Assembly (NCBI GenBank): GCA_003054495.1
Contig: CP028514.1
Coordinates: 2,372,001-2,436,000 of the forward strand
DNA: 64,000 nucleotides
Direction: 5' to 3'
Source of the DNA: Carboxydocella thermautotrophica
GTDB taxonomy: Bacteria > Bacillota > GCA-003054495 > Carboxydocellales > Carboxydocellaceae
Under the pieces are notes generated by a model that worked only from the letters and a program-made list of their open reading frames with translations, was not told where the DNA came from and searched no databases. The position numbers and the translations under genes are program-made. Below, one piece after another: positions 14,754 through 23,731 of the stretch (position 1 is the first letter of the stretch; each line of letters begins with the position of its first letter).

Positions 14754-16655
14754 GTGTCAAGTGACTGGCTAGTTTCCATTTTTTTCTTTGCAATTGGGCT
14801 CTGGTTGGCTGGTGGCCTACTATCTTTAATCACTCAGCGCAAACCAACCCTCTCCCACAGACTGGGTGCCATTTCGGCTTTGCTGTCTTCTTCAACTTTA
14901 CTGGTGCTGGCACTTATCACCATCAGTTCTGGTCTGGAAGTACAGCTTAGTCGAGCCGGTTTGTTTCTCCTGGCTTCTTTCAGCTGGTACCTGGATCCTG
15001 TGGGAGGCTTTTTTCTGCTACTCATCGGCCTGGGTGGTACCCTGGCTTCCTGGTATGGCCTGGGCTACTGCCAGGAATACCTGGAACATAAACCCATTGG
15101 TACCCTCTGGTTCTGTTTTAATCTTTTCCTGGCCAGCCTGGCTTTAGTAGTTACCGCCGGCAATGGTCTACTCTTCCTGTTAAGCTGGGAATTGATGTCC
15201 CTTTTCTCCTATTTTCTGGTGGTGTTTGAATATGACCGCCAGAATGTGCGGAAAGCCGGTTTTGTCTACCTGGTTATGACTCATATTGGCACAGCCTTTA
15301 TTACCGCTGCCTTTTTGCTTTTCTATAAAACCAGCGACAGCTGGGAATTTGCCCACTGGTCACAAGCACAGCTCAGTCCCAGTCTTATGACTCTGGTTTT
15401 CCTCTTTGGCTTAGTTGGCTTTGGGACTAAAGCCGGTCTAGTCCCCCTGCACATCTGGTTACCCCGGGCCCATCCGGTAGCCCCCAGCCATATGTCGGCC
15501 CTGATGTCAGGGGTGATGGTCAAACTGGCTGTTTATGGGTTTTACCGCCTGGCCTGGGAATGGCTGCCCGCCCAGCCTCCCCTTTTCCTGAGCCTGCTGG
15601 TACTGAGTCTCGGGGCTGTCTCAGCCCTGCTGGCTATGCTCTTCGCTCTGGGCTGCCGGGATCTCAAACAGTTACTGGCCTTTTCCACTATTGAAAATGT
15701 CGGTATCATTTTCCTGGCGCTGGGCACAGCCTTAACTGCCCGCAGTTCAGGTCAGACCCAGCTGGCTGAGCTGGCCTTAGGAGCGGCCTTATTGCATGCC
15801 CTTAACCATGCTGTAATGAAGTCCCTGGCCTTTTTCGGAGCTGGTGCCGTGCTTTATCGTACCCATACCAAAAATCTCGATGAACTGGGGGGGCTGGCCA
15901 AACTGATGCCCTGGACCGGAGTTACCTTTTTCCTGGCCGTTGCGGCATTAAGCGCTCTGCCCCCTCTCAACGGTTTTTATGGTGAATGGCAAATTTATCG
16001 GGCCTTGTTGCAGCTGAACTCTACCCTGCAGCCACAAGGAGCGATTGCCGTCTTCGCTACCCTGGCAGCAGTGGCCCTGGCCTTTACCGGTGCTCTAGCT
16101 CTGGCTGCCCTGAGCAAAGCCTATGCCGGTGCTTTTCTAGCCACTCCCCGCAGTGAAAAAGCGGCCCATGCCAGCGAAGTCCCGGCCGCCATGCGCTTGC
16201 CTATGGCTCTGGCTGCCCTGCTCTTGCTGGTCCTGGGCCTGAGCGGGCCGCAGGTCTACCACTGGTTACTGGGACAGGTACTGGCAGTCAACAGCCCCGT
16301 TCCTGCTGGCAGTTTGCTGCTGGTAAGCGGACAGTTACTCCTGCTGGGCCTCTTGTTGTTCCTGGGCCTTAGGGCCCTCAACAATTTGCCGGTGCGGCAG
16401 GCTCCTACCTGGGGCTGTGGTATCGAGCTAACCCCGCGCATGGAATATAGCGCCAGTGGCATCACCATGCCTTTGGCCTTCCTCTTCCGCCGCTGGACTT
16501 TCGCGGCCCGGGTGGAAGACCATCTCTATCGCCCCCTCTGGGATAAGGTGATGGTGGTAGTCGATCAACTGCGCAGCGTACAAACCGGTCGATTGCAGAC
16601 TTATCTGGCCTATATGCTGATTACTCTGGTCATTCTCTTGATCTGGGTAAATTAG
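14754..16655 (+). CDS. hyfB: Hydrogenase-4 membrane subunit HyfB-like (proton-pump antiporter)
   Basis: A 633-residue polytopic protein of the NuoL/MrpA family, first gene of a group 4 [NiFe] hydrogenase operon. It has about 15-16 hydrophobic segments. Antiporter landmarks include the conserved Glu in SWELMSLFSYFLVVFEY and the Lys/His channel segment GFGTKAGLVPLHIWLPRAHPVAPSHMSALMSGVMVKL. These subunits couple electron flow from ferredoxin or formate to proton or sodium translocation. The start is GTG 14754 with GGAAAGGAG upstream. The gene precedes hyfC by 13 bases. Confidence 0.93.
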   Translation: MSSDWLVSIFFFAIGLWLAGGLLSLITQRKPTLSHRLGAISALLSSSTLLVLALITISSGLEVQLSRAGLFLLASFSWYLDPVGGFFLLLIGLGGTLASWYGLGYCQEYLEHKPIGTLWFCFNLFLASLALVVTAGNGLLFLLSWELMSLFSYFLVVFEYDRQNVRKAGFVYLVMTHIGTAFITAAFLLFYKTSDSWEFAHWSQAQLSPSLMTLVFLFGLVGFGTKAGLVPLHIWLPRAHPVAPSHMSALMSGVMVKLAVYGFYRLAWEWLPAQPPLFLSLLVLSLGAVSALLAMLFALGCRDLKQLLAFSTIENVGIIFLALGTALTARSSGQTQLAELALGAALLHALNHAVMKSLAFFGAGAVLYRTHTKNLDELGGLAKLMPWTGVTFFLAVAALSALPPLNGFYGEWQIYRALLQLNSTLQPQGAIAVFATLAAVALAFTGALALAALSKAYAGAFLATPRSEKAAHASEVPAAMRLPMALAALLLLVLGLSGPQVYHWLLGQVLAVNSPVPAGSLLLVSGQLLLLGLLLFLGLRALNNLPVRQAPTWGCGIELTPRMEYSASGITMPLAFLFRRWTFAARVEDHLYRPLWDKVMVVVDQLRSVQTGRLQTYLAYMLITLVILLIWVN

Positions 16656-16668
16656 GGAGGAGAGAAAG

Positions 16669-17610
16669 TTGTTCCAAGCATTGCAAGGTATATGCCAATC
16701 TCTGGCCCTGTTCTTTCTGGCTCCCCTCTTACTGGGCAGTATCAAAAAGCAAAAAGCCTTCTGGCAAAACCGCCAGGGCCCTGGTTTACTACAGCCCTAC
16801 CGGGATTTTCACAAGTTCTTGCGCAAAGAACCAGTGGTTGCACAACCAACTTCCTGGATTTCCCGGATTGCACCTTATGGGGTTTTATTGCTCACCATCG
16901 CCGCTTTCTGGTTTATTCCCCTGGGCAAATGGCCGGCAGCAACTGCCGGCTGGGCTGACTGGCTGGTATTACTCTATCTTCTGGCCGCATTGCGGTTATT
17001 GCTGGTACTGGCCGGGCTGGATAGTGCCAGCGCCTTTGGGGGTGAAGGTTCCAGCCGGGAGCTGTTTATTTCCACTCTGGTGGAACCGGCCCTCTTTCTG
17101 ATCCTGCTCACCGTCAGTCTCTCTGCCGGCAGCCAGGATCTGGGGCAAATCAGCAATTTCATGCGTCAGCAAGGGCTGGCCGCTTTCAGCCCCGCCTATT
17201 TCCTGGGCTTACTCAGCCTGTTAATCGTTACCATTGCCGAAACCGGACGAATCCCGGTGGACAACCCTGATACCCACCTGGAGCTAACCATGGTCCATGA
17301 AGGTATGCTGCTGGAATTTGGCGGTAAATATCTGGGCATGCTGCACTGGGCCGCAGCAGCCAAGGAAGTTTTGATCCTCTCCCTGGTGATCGCCCTCTAT
17401 CTCCCCTGGACCCCTGCCTGGGCGGGACCAGCCGGCTGGCTAGCCGACCTGTTTTTCTTTTTATTAAAATTGTTCGCCCTGAGCTCCTTGCTGGCTGTCA
17501 TCGAAACTGCCCTGGCCAAGTTACGCATCTTCCGGGTCCCCGATTTGCTGGGTGCTGCCTTTCTGCTGGCACTGCTGGCCAATCTCAGCCATTATGTGAT
17601 AGGGGGTTAA
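16669..17610 (+). CDS. hyfC: Hydrogenase-4 membrane anchor HyfC-like (NuoH family)
   Basis: A 313-residue membrane protein of the NuoH/HycD family that anchors the hydrogenase module to the membrane. Family features: RQGPGLLQPYRDFHKFLRKE near the N-terminus (quinone-site loop in complex I), GEGSSRELFISTLVEPAL, and TIAETGRIPVDNPDTHLELTMVHEGMLLEF. About eight transmembrane segments can be seen. The start is TTG 16669, chosen for GGGAGGAGA located 4 bases upstream and good family N-terminus. It is followed 4 bases later by hyfE. Confidence 0.94.
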   Translation: MFQALQGICQSLALFFLAPLLLGSIKKQKAFWQNRQGPGLLQPYRDFHKFLRKEPVVAQPTSWISRIAPYGVLLLTIAAFWFIPLGKWPAATAGWADWLVLLYLLAALRLLLVLAGLDSASAFGGEGSSRELFISTLVEPALFLILLTVSLSAGSQDLGQISNFMRQQGLAAFSPAYFLGLLSLLIVTIAETGRIPVDNPDTHLELTMVHEGMLLEFGGKYLGMLHWAAAAKEVLILSLVIALYLPWTPAWAGPAGWLADLFFFLLKLFALSSLLAVIETALAKLRIFRVPDLLGAAFLLALLANLSHYVIGG

Positions 17611-17614
17611 GGTA

Positions 17615-18256
17615 ATGGATTTTTCCCAGAGTTTAACCATGTTATTGCTAACCGCCTCCTTGCTGTTGATTATTACCCGTCATTTGGCCCGGGCAGTACA
17701 TCTCTTGACTCTGCAATCCCTGGCCTTAGCTGCCCTGGCCGCCTTCTGGGGTTACAGTTTTGCCAACCACGAACTCTACTGGGCTGCTGTGCTAACGTTA
17801 GTGGTCAAGGGGCTCGTTACCCCCTGGGTATTATTGCGGTTATTAAAAGCGATCAAAGTGAAAAAGGAAATGGAAATGACCCTGCCCATGCGGTTAAATC
17901 TCATTCTGGCCCTGCTTTTAATCCTGGTTGCTTACCGGGTGGCGATACCGCTTAAAGCCCTTGCCACCTTACCTGTACCTCATAGTTTGCCTGTAGCTAT
18001 TGCCATGATTATGTTAGGGTTGTTGCTGATGATCACCCGCAAAAAAGCTTTAACCCAGATTATCGGGTTGATTACTATGGAAAATGGTCTATATCTTTCG
18101 GCCATTACCGCCACCGGTGGCATGCCCCTGGTAGTGGAGCTGGGGATTTTCTTTGACCTGCTGGTCGGTGTAATCCTGCTGGGCATCTTTGCCTACCGAA
18201 TTAATCAGACTTTTGATACCCTCAATACCGATACACTACAAAGCTTGAAGGGATGA
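17615..18256 (+). CDS. hyfE: Hydrogenase-4 membrane subunit HyfE-like
   Basis: A 213-residue membrane protein with about seven hydrophobic segments, matching HyfE, which in its second half resembles NuoK (LGLLLMITRKKALTQIIGLITMENGLYLSA, with the conserved Glu in the membrane, and ELGIFFDLLVGVILLGIFAYRI). It would belong to the proton-translocating arm of the complex. ATG 17615 has TAAGG just upstream and lies 4 bases after hyfC. No separate HyfD-like subunit is present, so this operon is shorter than the enterobacterial hyf operon. Confidence 0.92.
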   Translation: MDFSQSLTMLLLTASLLLIITRHLARAVHLLTLQSLALAALAAFWGYSFANHELYWAAVLTLVVKGLVTPWVLLRLLKAIKVKKEMEMTLPMRLNLILALLLILVAYRVAIPLKALATLPVPHSLPVAIAMIMLGLLLMITRKKALTQIIGLITMENGLYLSAITATGGMPLVVELGIFFDLLVGVILLGIFAYRINQTFDTLNTDTLQSLKG

Positions 18257-18262
18257 TTCGGC

Positions 18263-19741
18263 ATGCTCCCACTCGGACTGATCCTCATACCTCTCTTAAG
18301 CGGACTGATTTCCTGGCTTCTGCCCCAGCCCCGCTGGAGTGCCTGGGCTAATGTGGCCGGAGCTACCCTGACTCTGGGCTGGGGCTGGTATCTGGCCTTA
18401 CCGCTGTTTTTGTCCGGACAAACCTATACCGGTGCTAAAGACTTCTTCTACCTGGATAGCCTCAGCGCCCTCCTGCTGTTACTGGTGGTGACTATCGGTT
18501 TTGTAACCGCTCTCTATTCAGTTGGCTATTTACAGGCCGATCTGACCCATAAGCAAATTAACCAGCAGCAGTATCGCCGTTATTTTCTCTGGTTTCATTT
18601 ATTTATCATGACCATGAACCTGACGCTGATAGTTAATAACCTGGGCATTATGTGGGTGGCAATTGAGGCCACTACCCTGGCCTCAGCAGTACTGGTAGGT
18701 CTGTATAACCAGAAAACCAGCCTGGAAGCAGCCTGGAAGTATCTTATCCTCTGCACAGTCGGTATAACCTTTGCTCTTTTCGGTTTAATTCTGGTCTTTT
18801 ATGCCGCCGGGCATACCGCAGGCAATGAACAATCAGCTCTCAACTATACCGTTTTGCTTCAGGTAGTAAAAGAGTTTGATCCGCAATTACTCAAACTGGC
18901 CTTTATCTTTATTCTGGTCGGCTATGGTACCAAAATGGGGCTAGCCCCCATGCACAACTGGCTCCCTGATGCCCACAGCCAGGCTCCTTCCCCGGTCAGT
19001 GCCGTGCTGTCAGGGGTACTGCTCAACTGTGCTTTCTATGGGATTTTGCGCTTCTTTATCCTGGTCAACACCAGGGTAGATGGTCAATTCGCCCCCGGTT
19101 TACTGGTAATCTTCGGGCTGATCAGTCTGGGAATTTCCGTTCCCTTTATTTTGATGCAATATGACTTAAAACGCCTGTTAGCCTATTCCAGTGTAGAACA
19201 TATGGGAATAATCACTCTCGCCGTAGGTCTGGGCGGCAAATGGGGACTGTTAGGCGGACTCTTGCATCTCATCAATCATTCATTTACTAAATCTTTCCTG
19301 TTTATGTTGAGTGGCAATGTGGTGCATAAATACCATACCAGGACCCTGGCCCGCATCAAAGGACTATTGCAAACCATGCCAGTCAGTGGCCCCTTGCTGG
19401 TTATCGGCCTCTTTGCCATCGCAGGAGCGCCTCCTTTCAGTATTTTTATCAGTGAACTGACCATCCTGACCGAAGCCTTCCAGCAAGGTCGCTGGTGGGT
19501 AGCCGGGTTACTCTTTTTCTTCCTGGCCCTGGTCTTTGCCGGTATGCTCTACCATGGCGGCAAAATGCTGCTTAGCAATAAAAGCAGCCGCCAGCGCCAG
19601 GGTGAAGGCAGCCACTGGCAGCTCTGGCCCCTCTTGCTGCCTTTGACTGCCATCCTGGTTCTGGGCATCTATCAACCTCCCCGGTTAGTGCATGCTCTGC
19701 AACAAGTGGCGGCAATTATCAGTCCCGGAGGTGCATATTAA
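18263..19741 (+). CDS. hyfF: Hydrogenase-4 membrane subunit HyfF-like (antiporter)
   Basis: A 492-residue polytopic protein of the NuoL/M/N antiporter family, second such subunit in the operon. The channel landmarks are seen in MWVAIEATTLASAVLVGLYNQ (membrane Glu), GYGTKMGLAPMHNWLPDAHSQAPSPVSAVLSGVLLN and LLAYSSVEHMGIITLAVGLG. About 14 membrane segments. The HyfF type is distinguished from HyfB by its close fit to the formate hydrogenlyase/hydrogenase-4 branch. The ATG lies 6 bases after hyfE, and its TAA overlaps the A of the hyfG ATG, indicating translational coupling. Confidence 0.92.
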   Translation: MLPLGLILIPLLSGLISWLLPQPRWSAWANVAGATLTLGWGWYLALPLFLSGQTYTGAKDFFYLDSLSALLLLLVVTIGFVTALYSVGYLQADLTHKQINQQQYRRYFLWFHLFIMTMNLTLIVNNLGIMWVAIEATTLASAVLVGLYNQKTSLEAAWKYLILCTVGITFALFGLILVFYAAGHTAGNEQSALNYTVLLQVVKEFDPQLLKLAFIFILVGYGTKMGLAPMHNWLPDAHSQAPSPVSAVLSGVLLNCAFYGILRFFILVNTRVDGQFAPGLLVIFGLISLGISVPFILMQYDLKRLLAYSSVEHMGIITLAVGLGGKWGLLGGLLHLINHSFTKSFLFMLSGNVVHKYHTRTLARIKGLLQTMPVSGPLLVIGLFAIAGAPPFSIFISELTILTEAFQQGRWWVAGLLFFFLALVFAGMLYHGGKMLLSNKSSRQRQGEGSHWQLWPLLLPLTAILVLGIYQPPRLVHALQQVAAIISPGGAY

Positions 19742-21249
19742 TGGTGGAATACCAGGAAGTCAGTTTAGAGAATTTGCGCTCGGAAGCACACCGATTATAT
19801 CGCCAGCAGGGTGGGCGCCTGGTTACCATGATCGGGACCGATGAGCGGGAAAAGGATGGTTATTTTCGCCTCTATTATGTTTTCTCCCTGCCGGCCGAGC
19901 AGCGCCATCTGGCTCTGGTAGCCAGGGCCAACCCTGAACAACCCGAGTTCCCGGCCTTAACCCCTGTCCTGCCAGCAGCCCACTGGTATGAGCGGGAAGT
20001 CCAGGACCTGCTGGGTCTTACCCCACTGGAACATCCTGATCCGCGGCCCCTGGTTCTGCATGAGATGTGGCCGGAAGGGGTTTACCCCCTGCGTAAGGAC
20101 TATAATGGCTGGCGTCCCTCCCATCACCATCCCGGCCGCCAGCACCCATTCCCCCGGATTGATGAGCCCGGGGTATTTGAAGTCCCGGTTGGGCCAATTC
20201 ATGCCGGGATTATTGAACCTGGTCATTTCCGCTTCAGTGTGAATGGCGAATATATCCACCATCTGGAACCGCGCCTGTTCTATACTCATCGCGGTCTGGA
20301 GAAGCTGGCAGAAGGGAAAACTGTAGAATGGGGTCTGGCCTTAGCTGAAAGGATCTGTGCCGTTTGTGCATTCAGCCATTCGGTAGCTTACAGCCAGGCT
20401 GTTGAAAAGATGAGCGGAACCGACGTGCCCCTGCGGGCTCAGTTTATCCGTACCATTCTGGTGGAGCTGGAGCGGTTGTATAACCATATCGGTGACCTGA
20501 GTAACCTTTGCGCCGGTACCGGCCTGGCCTTTGGTGTCAGCCAGCTGGCCCGTCTGAAAGAGCGCCTGCTGCAATTGAATGAAGCCCTGACCGGCAACCG
20601 CTATTTACGGGATTTTAATGCTCTCGGTGGAGTTAAACAGGACTGGGATCAAGCTACCATTAACCTGATCGCCCAAACAGTTACTGAGGTTTTTGAAGAA
20701 TACGAAAAAATAATCGCCATCATCGATAACCATGATTTCCACCTGGAACGACTGGCTAATACCGGTATTTTATCCACTGTTGTTGCCCAGAATCTGGGGG
20801 CAGTAGGGGTAGCTGCCCGGGCCGCCGGTGTAGACCGGGATGTACGCCGGGACCATCCCCATCTTGCTTATAGCTCCCTGCCCCTGGAGGTTCCGGTACT
20901 GAGTAAAGGGGATGTGGAAGCCCGTTACCGTATCCGCCAGGCGGAAATTGAGGTATCAGTCTCCCTGATTCAATCTGCCCTGGACCAGTTACCTGCCGGG
21001 CCTGTTCGCACCGCCCTGGCTCCCCTGCCTGCCTGGGGCCAGGGGCTGGGTTATGCCGAAAGCGCCCGCGGCGATGACTATCACTGGCTGATGCTGGACG
21101 ACAGGGGCCTGATCTATCGTTACCGCATCCGCAGTGCCAGTTACTGTAACTGGCCGGCAGTGGCCCAGGCGGTCCCCGGCAACATGATTCCCGATTTTCC
21201 CCTGATCAATAAAAGCTTTGAACTCTGTTACTCCTGTTGTGACCGTTAG
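19741..21249 (+). CDS. hyfG: Group 4 [NiFe] hydrogenase large subunit HyfG-like (NuoC-NuoD fusion)
   Basis: A 502-residue cytoplasmic protein. Residues about 1-150 form the 30-kDa (NuoC-like) domain (MIGTDEREKDGYFRLYYVF, WYEREVQDLLGLTP, PLRKDY); the remainder is the nickel-bearing large subunit. The two Ni-Fe ligand motifs are CAVC in ERICAVCAFSHS and CYSC in FELCYSCCDR at the very C-terminus. All four Cys are kept, so a hydrogen-active site is expected rather than a complex-I-type quinone module. The second motif lacks the usual DP before the first Cys (EL instead) and the protein ends at the Arg, so no cleavable tail is present. Maturation (hyp) genes are not in the window. Confidence 0.93.
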   Translation: MVEYQEVSLENLRSEAHRLYRQQGGRLVTMIGTDEREKDGYFRLYYVFSLPAEQRHLALVARANPEQPEFPALTPVLPAAHWYEREVQDLLGLTPLEHPDPRPLVLHEMWPEGVYPLRKDYNGWRPSHHHPGRQHPFPRIDEPGVFEVPVGPIHAGIIEPGHFRFSVNGEYIHHLEPRLFYTHRGLEKLAEGKTVEWGLALAERICAVCAFSHSVAYSQAVEKMSGTDVPLRAQFIRTILVELERLYNHIGDLSNLCAGTGLAFGVSQLARLKERLLQLNEALTGNRYLRDFNALGGVKQDWDQATINLIAQTVTEVFEEYEKIIAIIDNHDFHLERLANTGILSTVVAQNLGAVGVAARAAGVDRDVRRDHPHLAYSSLPLEVPVLSKGDVEARYRIRQAEIEVSVSLIQSALDQLPAGPVRTALAPLPAWGQGLGYAESARGDDYHWLMLDDRGLIYRYRIRSASYCNWPAVAQAVPGNMIPDFPLINKSFELCYSCCDR

Positions 21250-21261
21250 GAGGGTAGGAGC

Positions 21262-22017
21262 ATGTTCAATATCTTTCGCAAAAGCCTGGCTACCGGCCGG
21301 GTCACAACCCCTTATCCCGCTCAACCAGACACTCCGGCAGCCGCCTTTCGCGGTGCGCCTCAGCTGGCACCTGAATTCTGTCAGCAATGCGGTGCTTGCA
21401 TCCGGGCCTGCCCTAGTGGGGCGCTGACCACAGAATACCTGGACCTGGGCCTCTGTCATTTTTGCGGTCGCTGTGCCGAAGCCTGCCCCCACGGGGCAAT
21501 AACCATGAGCAAGGACTTTGAGCTGGCAGTACGGCAACGTTCTCTGCTCCTGCGCCAGATACCGGCTACTGTCAGTGTGGAGGAAATAGGGGCAGAGCTG
21601 CAGCGAACCATCAACCGTCTTTTTGGTCATTCTATGCATATCCGCCATGTGGACAGCGGTTCCTGCAATGGCTGTGACTGGGAAATGGTGGCCCTGACCG
21701 GTCCGGTCTATGACCTGCAGCGCTTTGGCCTGGATTTTGTCGCCTCCCCCCGCCATGCTGATTGCCTGATGGTCACCGGCTGCCCTTCTCTCCATCTGGT
21801 CCAGGCCCTGGAAAAAACCTATGAGGCCGCACCCAATCCCAGGCTGGTGGTAGCTGTTGGCACCTGTGCTATCTCTGGCGGCATGTTTGCTGACAGCTAT
21901 GCTGTGCTGGGTGGAGCCGATAAAGTGGTCCCGGTGGATTTATATATCCCCGGCTGTCCCCCCCGGCCCCAGGCCTTGCTCTATGGTTTGTTGAAGCTTT
22001 TGAACCGACTTGGATAG
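21262..22017 (+). CDS. Fused ferredoxin-small subunit of group 4 hydrogenase (HyfH-HyfI)
   Basis: A 251-residue fusion. Residues about 38-75 carry two [4Fe-4S] ferredoxin motifs, CQQCGACIRACPSG and CHFCGRCAEACPHG, equivalent to HyfH. From about residue 120 on it is a NuoB/HyfI-type small subunit with cluster ligands in GSCNGCDWE, VGTCAISGG and IPGCPPRPQ. In most group 4 operons these are separate genes. It would pass electrons from a soluble donor to the Ni-Fe site of the preceding subunit. ATG 21262 follows GGAGGGTAGGAGC and lies 12 bases after hyfG. A terminator follows. Confidence 0.92.
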   Translation: MFNIFRKSLATGRVTTPYPAQPDTPAAAFRGAPQLAPEFCQQCGACIRACPSGALTTEYLDLGLCHFCGRCAEACPHGAITMSKDFELAVRQRSLLLRQIPATVSVEEIGAELQRTINRLFGHSMHIRHVDSGSCNGCDWEMVALTGPVYDLQRFGLDFVASPRHADCLMVTGCPSLHLVQALEKTYEAAPNPRLVVAVGTCAISGGMFADSYAVLGGADKVVPVDLYIPGCPPRPQALLYGLLKLLNRLG

Positions 22018-22043
22018 GAACAAATTCGCCCTTCGGGTGACTT

Positions 22044-22074
22044 AAAAGAGTAAGCCGCAAAGCTTACTCTTTTT
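22044..22074 (+). terminator. Terminator of the hydrogenase operon
   Basis: AGAGTAAGC-cgcaaa-GCTTACTCT followed by TTTT; it also covers the stop codon of the converging small gene, so may serve both strands. Confidence 0.82.
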
Positions 22075-22327
22075 CCCCTTTATAAACCATGCCTCCAGGA
22101 CAATAAGGACATTCCAAAATTGGCATTCCTGGTGAGCCCAGGTTATCCAATTTGTCCATAGCTTTCATCTCGTCTACGATAAATGCTGGCACTTCCTCTT
22201 TATACCCACATTTCTGACAATGATAATTGTAATAGGTTTCCTTCTTCTGTCCTTCGAAGGGAAACTCCCAGTCCAGCAGTAGATCTTCTATCTCGGCCAT
22301 TTCGTTTTTTCTTTTCTTTTTCTTCAA
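22064..22327 (-). CDS. Small zinc-ribbon protein, function unknown
   Basis: An 87-residue frame with two CxxC pairs (YHCQKCGY and ECPYCPGG) that could bind zinc, and no other recognisable domain. The start may be TTG 22327, with GGGGTGA 7 bases upstream, or ATG 22300. Its 5' part overlaps another frame belonging to the IS91-like remnant by about 125 bases, so it is either a passenger gene of that element or a gene that the element's end now overlaps. I cannot assign a function. Confidence 0.5.
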   Translation of the reverse strand: MKKKKRKNEMAEIEDLLLDWEFPFEGQKKETYYNYHCQKCGYKEEVPAFIVDEMKAMDKLDNLGSPGMPILECPYCPGGMVYKGEKE

Positions 22328-22859
22328 TGTAAATCACCCCATCCTTCTCAAATGACCATATGGTTCCATATTTGTAATGCCATATCCTCCATAACTCCAT
22401 CTCCTGCCCACAACATGGACATTTTAATGGATTTTTCGGTTTACCCAGTTCCACAATCCAATGATTTTCGGTTACCAGAACATGAACATGCGGATTAAAT
22501 TTCAAGTCCCTTCCAAAGGTATGTATTACTGCTATTGCCCCGACTTCGTACCCTCTTTTCCTGCCTTTCTCCCGCTACCAATACTGAATTACTTCTGCTG
22601 CTTTATCACTCAGGTCTTTTAGCCAATCTCGGTTACGGTAAAACATCACCCTTAATTCTTCTGGAACGGTAAATACCATATGTCTGTGCCCTATTTCTAA
22701 TATCCGTTCTGTTTGTTTTTCTACCCACTTTTCTATATAAACTTTTCCACATCGATTACAAAATCTACTCTTACATGTAAATGCTACTTTCTTTTTCTTG
22801 CTCCCGGTACAATTAGTACATATGTATTCTGCATAACCGTACTTTATTTTCTTTCTCAT
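22200..22859 (-). pseudogene. Degraded IS91-family (Y2) transposase
   Basis: The N-terminal frame from 22859 encodes a four-Cys zinc domain (ICTNCTGSKKKKVAFTC and RFCNRCG) followed by EIGHRHMVFTVPEELR, the N-terminal zinc-binding domain of IS91 transposases. An in-frame TAG after VIQYW (22575-22577) interrupts it; the frame then continues REKGRKRGYEVGAIAVIHTFGRDLKFNPHVHVLVTE, including the HvH motif of the Y2 rolling-circle domain. Immediately after this it jumps to KCPCCGQEMELWRIW, the C-terminal end, so the central catalytic part with the tyrosines is deleted. Thus it carries both a nonsense codon and an internal deletion and cannot be active. Confidence 0.82.
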
Positions 22860-22891
22860 GCGCTCTCATATTTCTACCTTAACACCCTAAG

Positions 22892-22900
22892 TTATCCACA
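22892..22900 (+). other. Isolated DnaA-box-like nonamer
   Basis: TTATCCACA, an exact DnaA box, in the 92-base gap between the IS91-like remnant and the activator ATPase gene. No cluster of further boxes or AT-rich unwinding element was seen, so it is not an origin. Confidence 0.35.
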
Positions 22901-22932
22901 TCAAGCCTTAAAGCATAATTTCCTAAACATTC

Positions 22933-22965
22933 AAAAAGCCATTGACGCAAGTCAATGGCTTTTTT
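22933..22965 (-). terminator. Terminator after the activator ATPase gene
   Basis: AAAAAGCCATTGAC-GCAA-GTCAATGGCTTTTTT. The stop codon of the ATPase gene lies within the hairpin. Confidence 0.88.
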
Positions 22966-23731
22966 GGTAGCGTTCCCTGGCCAGCAATGCTGCTCCTAAT
23001 GCTCCAATCAAGTGCGGTTCCAGCGGCACATCAACCGGTTTACCCAGGAATTCCGCCAGCATTTTCTGCATACCTCTCAGTCTGGCAACTCCGCCAGTAA
23101 AAGTAACTCTGTTAAAAGGCTCCATTGCTGCAACCAGACCGGTTATCCTGCTGGTTATGGCTCGAAATACTCCCCAAATAATCCTCTCTCTGGCAATGCC
23201 TGCTGTCATCAGGCCGATAATCTCTGATTCGGCAAAAACAGCACACATACTATTAATTGCCACTGGCTCCACCGTTTTTATGTCATGAATTTGTTCTATT
23301 TCCATTCCCAAATTAGCAACAATCATTTGCAAAAAGCGACCCGTCCCGGCAGCACATTTATCATTCATAACAAAGTTCAAAACTTTGCCATGGGGGTTAA
23401 TTTTAATTGCCTTACTATCCTGACCACCAATATCTATCACCAGGTCATTCTGAGGATATAAAAAACTGGCACCTTTCCCATGACAGGTAATTTCAGTTAT
23501 TGCTTCATGGATAAACGGGAGCACAGTACGACCATATCCTGTGCCAATAATATATTTCAGGTCATTTCTGTCAATTCTGGCTTGTTCAACTGCTTTTTCC
23601 AATACTGTTTCACCAAAAACCTGTGGTTGCCAGCTAGTTGGAAGCATTGCCCGGGCTAAAATTTCCCCTGTCTGGTTTATATTTATAGCCTTTACCATAG
23701 TTGAGCCGACATCTACACCAGCAAAATACAT
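22952..23731 (-). CDS. Activator ATPase of the 2-hydroxyacyl-CoA dehydratase/DCCP type
   Basis: A 259-residue member of the BcrAD/BadFG (ASKHA) ATPase family. Phosphate-binding motifs are seen in GVDVGSTMVKA and LVIDIGGQDSKA; the conserved NDKCAAGTGRF and MCAVFAESEIIGL carry the two cysteines that hold one [4Fe-4S] cluster between the dimer subunits. These activators inject a single low-potential electron with ATP hydrolysis. It begins directly after the stop of its partner (no gap), so both come from one mRNA. Together the pair fits a double-cubane-cluster protein and its reductase better than a 2-hydroxyacyl-CoA dehydratase, which would need a second subunit. Confidence 0.9.
   Translation of the reverse strand: MYFAGVDVGSTMVKAININQTGEILARAMLPTSWQPQVFGETVLEKAVEQARIDRNDLKYIIGTGYGRTVLPFIHEAITEITCHGKGASFLYPQNDLVIDIGGQDSKAIKINPHGKVLNFVMNDKCAAGTGRFLQMIVANLGMEIEQIHDIKTVEPVAINSMCAVFAESEIIGLMTAGIARERIIWGVFRAITSRITGLVAAMEPFNRVTFTGGVARLRGMQKMLAEFLGKPVDVPLEPHLIGALGAALLARERYQKSH

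Noticed and set aside
20989-21795. Minus-strand frame of 268 codons across the hydrogenase subunits
   Set aside because: It overlaps two solid genes and shows no family features.
22892-22900. Replication origin suggested by an exact DnaA box
   Set aside because: A lone box without a cluster or nearby dnaA/dnaN.
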